Part shown: piece by piece, positions 17,233-21,461 of the stretch
How the letters are laid out: each line of letters begins with the position of its first letter
How positions within the stretch are numbered: the first letter of the stretch is position 1
Assembly: GCA_031290955.1 (NCBI GenBank)
Contig: JAISLJ010000181.1
Span: forward strand, 1 to 21,461
Source of the DNA: Zoogloeaceae bacterium
GTDB taxonomy: Bacteria; Pseudomonadota; Gammaproteobacteria; Burkholderiales; Rhodocyclaceae
DNA: 21,461 bases
Reading direction: 5' to 3'
The notes under the pieces: generated by a model
Told to the model about the DNA's origin: nothing
The model's database searches: none
The model's input: the letters and a program-made list of their open reading frames with translations, nothing else
Made by a program: the position numbers and the translations under genes

Positions 17233-17484
17233 GGGTCTTCTCCTCCTTTCAAGTCAAAACAGGACGAAACGAATTTCGTCCACTCCTTACGGCGACCTGA
17301 ACCAGAAAGCAATCGGCTGTTTCAACAACAACAACCGACAAAATCCTTGTTCGGGCAACACCGTCTGCGCAGGCTCTTGCCGCCTTTTTAAGCCGCCGGA
17401 AAATCCGGCGACGCCTGCGGTCTTTGACGATCCGCAGGGCTGCGCCGCGCGGCGCAGCCCTGCGTCCCAAAGTCTTGCAAAACC
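17233..17484 (-). promoter_or_regulatory. structured leader of rplJ between rplA and rplJ
   Basis: This 252-base gap holds no gene. Reading toward rplJ it contains the 32-bp palindrome (17464-17433), a 6-bp stem with an AAAAT loop (17394-17399 with 17405-17410), and close to rplJ a perfect 8-bp stem GGACGAAA/TTTCGTCC (17262-17269 with 17274-17281) closed by TTCG on the transcript and followed by TGTTTTGAC. In well-studied bacteria the rplJ leader is bound by the L10-L12 complex, which lowers translation of both genes. I infer the same here. An internal promoter, as in E. coli, is possible, but no convincing boxes were found. Confidence 0.55.
17433..17464. repeat. perfect 32-bp palindrome after rplA
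   Basis: CGCAGGGCTGCGCCGC (17433-17448) is followed directly by its inverse complement (17449-17464), 20 bases after the rplA stop. As RNA it would fold into a very stable GC-rich stem. There is no T run after it on the minus strand, so it is not a standard terminator. It may protect the rplKA mRNA end or pause polymerase before rplJ. Confidence 0.8.
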
Positions 17485-18192
17485 TTACGCGCCGCCGCCA
17501 CCAACCAGGCTGGCCTGATCGACGCGCACACCCGGCCCCATGGTGCTGGCCACGGCGATTTTCTTCAGATATTGTCCCTTGGCGGCAGCGGGTTTCGCCT
17601 TGTTCAGGGCTTCAACCAGCGCCTTCAGGTTCTCTTCCAGCTTTTCCACCGGGAAGGAAGCGCGGCCAATGGTGGCATGGACGATGCCGCCCTTGTCGGT
17701 ACGATACTGCACCTGCCCCGCCTTGGCGTTTCCCACAGCAGTGGTCACATCCGCCGTTACGGTGCCGACCTTGGGATTGGGCATCAGGCCGCGCGGCCCC
17801 AGGATCTGCCCCAACTGGCCGACAACGCGCATGGCGTCCGGCGTGGCGATCACCACATCGAAATCGAGCTTGCCGCCCTTGATCTCGGCTGCCAGATCGT
17901 CAAAGCCCACGATGTCCGCGCCCGCCGCCCTGGCGGCTTCCGCCTTGTCGCCCTGGGCGAACACGGCGACGCGCACACTCTTGCCCGTTCCAGCAGGCAG
18001 CACGACCGAGCCGCGCACCAGTTGGTCGGACTTGCGCGCGTCAATGCCGAGATTGACCGCGACATCAATGGATTCATCGAATTTGGCGGTAGCCGTCTCC
18101 TTTGCCAGATTCAGGGCTTCGGTGACGGAATAGAGTTTTTGCGGCTCGATCTTGCCCGCGAGCGCCTTTTGCCGTTTGCTGAGCTTTGCCAT
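17485..18192 (-). CDS. rplA: 50S ribosomal protein L1
   Basis: The 235-residue protein of the mobile L1 stalk, which helps release deacylated tRNA from the E site. It begins MAKLSKRQKALAGKI and contains the family signature QILGPRGLMPNPKVGTVT, followed by QYRTDKGGIVHATIGRASF. The start at 18192 is chosen over an upstream in-frame ATG because it matches the family N-terminus and has GGAGG nine bases before it. One base separates the rplK stop from this ATG (TGACATG), so the two are translationally coupled. L1 usually represses the rplKA mRNA. Confidence 0.97.
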   Translation of the reverse strand: MAKLSKRQKALAGKIEPQKLYSVTEALNLAKETATAKFDESIDVAVNLGIDARKSDQLVRGSVVLPAGTGKSVRVAVFAQGDKAEAARAAGADIVGFDDLAAEIKGGKLDFDVVIATPDAMRVVGQLGQILGPRGLMPNPKVGTVTADVTTAVGNAKAGQVQYRTDKGGIVHATIGRASFPVEKLEENLKALVEALNKAKPAAAKGQYLKKIAVASTMGPGVRVDQASLVGGGGA

Positions 18193-18193
18193 G

Positions 18194-18625
18194 TCAGAGG
18201 CCCTCCACGGTGACGCCAATGCTGCGCGCCGAACCGGCGATGGTGCGCACGGCGGCCTCCAGGTCGGCGGCGGTGAGGTCGGGCTGCTTGGCGCGGGCGA
18301 TTTCCTCGCACTGGGCGCGGCTGATCTTGCCTACCTTGTCGGTATGCGGCTTGGGCGAACCTTTCTGGATGCCCGCCGCTTTCTTGATGAGGATGGTGGC
18401 GGGCGGCGTCTTCATCACGAAGGTGAAGGACTTGTCCGCGAACGCGGTAATCACCACGGGAATCGGCAACCCCGGCTCCACGCCCTGGGTCTGGGCGTTG
18501 AAGGCCTTGCAGAATTCCATGATGTTCAAACCGCGCTGCCCCAGGGCCGGGCCGATCGGCGGCGAGGGATTCGCCTTGCCCGCCGGCACTTGCAGCTTGA
18601 TGTAGCCGATAATCTTCTTGGCCAT
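18194..18625 (-). CDS. rplK: 50S ribosomal protein L11
   Basis: The 143-residue protein of the GTPase-associated centre of the large subunit. Typical features are the Pro-rich N-terminal loop GKANPSPPIGPALGQRGLNI (residues 17-36), which is the thiostrepton-binding region, then MEFCKAFNAQTQ and the C-terminal RNA-binding part, GSARSIGVTVEGL. AAGGAG stands six bases upstream. It is the first gene of the rplKAJL-rpoBC block, 103 bases after nusG. Confidence 0.98.
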   Translation of the reverse strand: MAKKIIGYIKLQVPAGKANPSPPIGPALGQRGLNIMEFCKAFNAQTQGVEPGLPIPVVITAFADKSFTFVMKTPPATILIKKAAGIQKGSPKPHTDKVGKISRAQCEEIARAKQPDLTAADLEAAVRTIAGSARSIGVTVEGL

Positions 18626-18690
18626 GAATGGCTCCTTGCAAAAAATGAGTAGTCACGCGGGTTCGGGATTTTCCTACTGACGCTCCTCTT

Positions 18691-18711
18691 GCCGGAATCA
18701 GGGCTTCCGGC
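18691..18711 (-). other. hairpin between nusG and rplK
   Basis: GCCGGAA (18691-18697) and TTCCGGC (18705-18711) form a perfect 7-bp stem with a 7-base loop, 17 bases after the nusG stop. The minus strand then reads AAGAGGAGCG, without a T run. It may be a processing site or a partial terminator between the secE-nusG and rplKA units. Confidence 0.45.
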
Positions 18712-18728
18712 GGGCCTTGTCATGAATT

Positions 18729-19262
18729 TCAGCCTTTCTCGACCTGCGAGAAATCCAGTTCCACCGGCGTTGCGCGGCCAAAGATGCTGATGGAAACGCG
18801 CAGGCGGCTTTTCTCGTAATTCACATCCTCGACCGTGCCGTGGAAATCGGTGAAATGACCTTCCTTGACGCGCACCATCTGGCCCACCTCGAAGAGCACC
18901 TTGGGACGGGGTTTCTGCGCCCCATCCTGCATTTGCTGCATGATCTTCTCGACTTCCTTGTCGGAAATGGGCGCGGGCTTGGTGGCCGTGCCGCCGATAA
19001 AACCCATGACCCGGGACGTATCCTTGACCAAATGCCAGGATTCGTCGCACATCTCCATTTCCACCAGCACATAGCCGGGGAAGAGCTTGCGCTCGGTGAT
19101 GGACTTTTGCCCGTTCTTCATTTCCACCACTTCCTCGACTGGCACCAGGATGCGACCGAACATGCCGGAAATCCCGGAGCGCTCGACGCGCTCCTGCAAG
19201 GAGCGCAACACACTCTTCTCGAAACCGGAATAGACGTGGACGATGTACCAGCGCATGCTCAT
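18729..19262 (-). CDS. nusG: transcription termination/antitermination factor NusG
   Basis: A 177-residue regulator that binds RNA polymerase and couples it to Rho or to the ribosome. The N-terminal NGN domain starts MRWYIVHVYSGFEKSVLRSL and includes RKLFPGYVLVEMEM. The C-terminal KOW domain (about 121-177) contains FEVGQMVRVKEGHFTDFHG. The start at 19262 is chosen from a longer open frame because its ATG overlaps the secE stop (ATGA). A second ATG two codons later (19256) is equally plausible and gives the more usual MRWY opening. Confidence 0.97.
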   Translation of the reverse strand: MSMRWYIVHVYSGFEKSVLRSLQERVERSGISGMFGRILVPVEEVVEMKNGQKSITERKLFPGYVLVEMEMCDESWHLVKDTSRVMGFIGGTATKPAPISDKEVEKIMQQMQDGAQKPRPKVLFEVGQMVRVKEGHFTDFHGTVEDVNYEKSRLRVSISIFGRATPVELDFSQVEKG

Positions 19263-19942
19263 GAGTTCCAGCCCAAAATCAGGTCGTACATGATCCATTC
19301 CAGTGTCTTGTCGCTCACGAAGAGGAAAAGCGCCATCACGACAACGAAGACGAAGACCACGCCGGTCATCTGCTGGGTTTCCTTGCGTGTGGGCCAGACC
19401 ACCTTGCCCAGTTCGATCCGGGATTCCCGCAGGAAAGCCAGGAATTCCCGCCCCCGCGCCGTTGTCAGGAAAACGCCCGCGCCCGCCAGCACTCCGGCAA
19501 GCACCGCGAGCATGCGCAAGACCATGAGCTGCCCGGCAAGAAGGTAATACCCGGCCACTCCCGCCGCCACCAGCGCAAGCGGCGCCAATATGCGAGCCGC
19601 CGCCTTGATCGAGGCAAGCTCCAGGGCACGGACTTCCGCGTCCCGCAGGCGCGCAAGGTGTGAGACAACAAGGACGACAAGAGAAGCCGCGAAGACCCAG
19701 ACAACGGTGGTCACGAGCCAGGCATCCCACACGGTTTCCGTCTGGATTCCAAAAAGGCTTCTCTCCCCGCGCTCGAAAAAGCGCAGGATGACCATGAGGA
19801 TGAAGCTGCCTGCGCACACATTCCGGGCGATGCGCGCAAACTTCTCCGGAAGGGAGGAGCGCACTTCTTCCTTTTCTTGCGGCTGCGGCTGCTGCGGCAC
19901 TTGCGGCTGTGGCTTGGGTGCGGACTTTGTCTTCTTGCTCAT
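19259..19942 (-). CDS. secE: SecE translocase subunit with an unusual N-terminal extension
   Basis: Inner-membrane subunit that clamps SecY in the protein export channel. The 227 residues are about 100 more than the roughly 110-130 usual in this group. The SecE core is residues about 110-227: helices at about 116-134 and 141-160, the conserved amphipathic stretch REFLAFLRESRIELGKVVWP (165-184), and the last helix at about 193-210. Ahead of it are a Pro/Gln/Lys-rich tail (1-35) and two more hydrophobic segments (about 41-55 and 75-95). No in-frame ATG lies between residues 51 and 139, so the extension is not simply a wrong start, unless a GTG or TTG is used. No clear ribosome binding site precedes the ATG. 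It sits between tRNA-Trp and nusG as usual. Confidence 0.9.
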   Translation of the reverse strand: MSKKTKSAPKPQPQVPQQPQPQEKEEVRSSLPEKFARIARNVCAGSFILMVILRFFERGERSLFGIQTETVWDAWLVTTVVWVFAASLVVLVVSHLARLRDAEVRALELASIKAAARILAPLALVAAGVAGYYLLAGQLMVLRMLAVLAGVLAGAGVFLTTARGREFLAFLRESRIELGKVVWPTRKETQQMTGVVFVFVVVMALFLFVSDKTLEWIMYDLILGWNS

Positions 19943-20000
19943 GAAAATGCCAGTAACGGGTTGGAACGTGCAGTGCGCGTCAGGTCGATCATGGAACGGG

Positions 20001-20073
20001 CAGGGGCAGAGGGAATCGAACCCCCAACCTTCGGTTTTGGAAACCGGCGCTCTGCCAATTGAGCTATACCCCT
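20001..20073 (-). tRNA. tRNA-Trp (anticodon CCA)
   Basis: A complete 73-base cloverleaf on the minus strand: acceptor AGGGGTA with TGCCCCT, D arm AGCTCAATTGGCAGAGC, anticodon loop TTCCAAA and T loop GTTCGATTC. The sequence after the discriminator G reads CCC, so the terminal CCA is not fully encoded. The position between tuf and secE is the classical one in beta- and gammaproteobacteria. Confidence 0.97.
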
Positions 20074-20091
20074 GTAACCAGAAACGCCGAC

Positions 20092-20117
20092 AAGGCGTCC
20101 CTGAAACAGGACGCCTT
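20092..20117 (-). other. hairpin between tuf and tRNA-Trp
   Basis: AAGGCGTCC (20092-20100) and GGACGCCTT (20109-20117) form a perfect 9-bp stem with an 8-base loop. The T run is on the plus side (CCTTTTG), not downstream on the minus strand, so for tuf it is more likely a processing or 3'-protection stem than a terminator. That fits co-transcription of tuf, tRNA-Trp and secE. Confidence 0.45.
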
Positions 20118-20135
20118 TTGTCAGCAGGAAAAACG

Positions 20136-21326
20136 TTATTCGATCACCTTGGCGACGACGCCCGCGCCGACGGTGCGACCGCCTTCACGGATGGCGAAAC
20201 GCAGGCCTTCTTCCATGGCAATCGGTGCAATCAATTTGACCGTGATCGACACATTGTCGCCCGGCATGACCATCTCCGTGCCTTCCGGCAAGCTGATTGC
20301 CCCGGTAACGTCCGTCGTGCGGAAATAGAACTGTGGCCGGTAATTGGCGAAGAACGGCGTGTGTCGTCCGCCTTCTTCCTTCGAGAGCACATACACTTCG
20401 CCCGTGAAATGCGTGTGCGGCGTGATGCTGCCCGGTTTTGCCAACACCTGACCGCGCTCGACATCCTCACGCTTCGTGCCGCGCAAAAGCGCGCCAATGT
20501 TGTCGCCTGCCTGTCCTTGATCCAGCAATTTCCTGAACATTTCCACGCCGGTGCAGGTGGTCTTTTGCGTGGGCTTGATACCGACAATCTCGATTTCCTC
20601 GCCCACCTTGATGATGCCGCGCTCAACACGCCCCGTCACCACGGTACCGCGCCCGGAAATGGAGAACACGTCTTCAATGGGCAGCAGGAAGGGTTGATCC
20701 ACGGCGCGCTCCGGCGTCGGAATGTAGCTGTCCAAGGCTTCTGCCAAGGCGAGAATCGAGGGTTCGCCGATTTCGGATTGGTCACCTTCCAGCGCCTTCA
20801 GGGCCGATCCTTTGACGATGGGAATATCGTCGCCGGGGAATTCATATTTGGAAAGCAGTTCGCGGATTTCCATTTCCACGAGTTCCAGCAATTCCGCGTC
20901 ATCGACCTGGTCGGCCTTGTTCATGTAGACCACGATGAACGGCACGCCCACCTGGCGGGAAAGCAGGATGTGCTCGCGCGTCTGCGGCATGGGGCCATCG
21001 GCGGCGGAGACCACCAGAATCGCGCCATCCATCTGCGCCGCGCCGGTGATCATGTTCTTCACATAGTCGGCGTGGCCCGGACAATCGACGTGCGCGTAGT
21101 GCCGGTTGGCCGTTTCATACTCGACGTGCGCCGTATTGATGGTGATGCCGCGCGCCTTTTCTTCCGGCGCGGCGTCGATCTGGTCGTAGGCTTTCGCCTC
21201 GCCGCCGAACTTCCTCGACAATACCGTGGTAATCGCCGCCGTCAAGGTGGTCTTGCCGTGGTCAACGTGACCAATCGTCCCCACATTCACGTGAGGTTTC
21301 GTCCTCGAAAACTTTTCCTTTGCCAT
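20136..21326 (-). CDS. tuf: elongation factor Tu
   Basis: The 396-residue GTPase that delivers aminoacyl-tRNA to the ribosome. GTP-binding elements in order are GHVDHGKT (19-26), RGITINTAHVEYET, DCPGHADY with the catalytic histidine, and NKAD. Domains 2 and 3 follow, with RGTVVTGRVERG and RTTDVTGAI. The start at 21326 gives the usual MAKEKFSRTKPHVNVGTIG and has GGGAG seven bases upstream; eight extra upstream codons of open frame are ignored. The position after tRNA-Thr and before tRNA-Trp-secE is that of tufB in relatives, so a second copy near the str operon is likely elsewhere. Confidence 0.98.
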   Translation of the reverse strand: MAKEKFSRTKPHVNVGTIGHVDHGKTTLTAAITTVLSRKFGGEAKAYDQIDAAPEEKARGITINTAHVEYETANRHYAHVDCPGHADYVKNMITGAAQMDGAILVVSAADGPMPQTREHILLSRQVGVPFIVVYMNKADQVDDAELLELVEMEIRELLSKYEFPGDDIPIVKGSALKALEGDQSEIGEPSILALAEALDSYIPTPERAVDQPFLLPIEDVFSISGRGTVVTGRVERGIIKVGEEIEIVGIKPTQKTTCTGVEMFRKLLDQGQAGDNIGALLRGTKREDVERGQVLAKPGSITPHTHFTGEVYVLSKEEGGRHTPFFANYRPQFYFRTTDVTGAISLPEGTEMVMPGDNVSITVKLIAPIAMEEGLRFAIREGGRTVGAGVVAKVIE

Positions 21327-21385
21327 TTCAGCACTCCCAAAGCCAAACAAAAAATAGAAACTCGTTCATCAACCGCCAAGGCCAA

Positions 21386-21460
<75 letters not shown>

Positions 21461-21461
21461 A

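Overview
The window is GC-rich and reads as the chromosome of a betaproteobacterium, most likely near Rhodocyclales or Nitrosomonadales. The basis is the gene order tRNA-Thr, tuf, tRNA-Trp, secE, nusG, rplK, rplA, rplJ, rplL, rpoB, rpoC, the style of the RpoB/RpoC/EF-Tu sequences, and an iron superoxide dismutase beside a cytochrome c'. The exact lineage is inference. Everything from 885 to the right edge lies on the minus strand. Only sodB (196-777) is on plus. A nine-codon gene start, divergent from sodB, is cut by the left edge.

Right two thirds (7517-21460), read right to left: tRNA-Thr(GGU), EF-Tu, tRNA-Trp(CCA), SecE and NusG, then L11, L1, L10 and L7/L12, then the beta and beta' subunits of RNA polymerase. 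The gaps hold the expected control structures: an rplJ leader with hairpins and a perfect 32-bp palindrome, and a long stem between rplL and rpoB. Two housekeeping proteins are unusual. RpoB (1432 aa) carries an insertion of about 75 residues that resembles the C-terminal domain of ribosomal protein L7/L12. SecE (227 aa) has an N-terminal extension with a Pro/Gln-rich tail and two predicted extra membrane helices.

Left third (885-7457): the str operon (rpsL, rpsG, fusA), commonly found after rpoC in proteobacteria, is absent here. In its place is a same-strand cassette of a secreted beta-propeller-like protein, an MCE/MlaD-type protein, a PqiC-like auxiliary lipoprotein, and a ZorA-ZorB pair (the MotA/MotB-like proton-driven motor of the Zorya anti-phage systems). 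No zorC, zorD, zorE or other recognisable Zorya effector is next to the pair. A periplasmic cytochrome c' with its own -10 box follows. zorA and the propeller gene share four copies of a short dispersed repeat (core TTGCCGTCCGCA), two of which form a perfect 15-bp inverted repeat inside zorA.

The best candidates for something undescribed are the orphan ZorAB pair embedded with envelope-lipid-transport genes behind rpoC, and the L7/L12-like insertion in RpoB. Family assignments were made by reading the translations; no database search was run.
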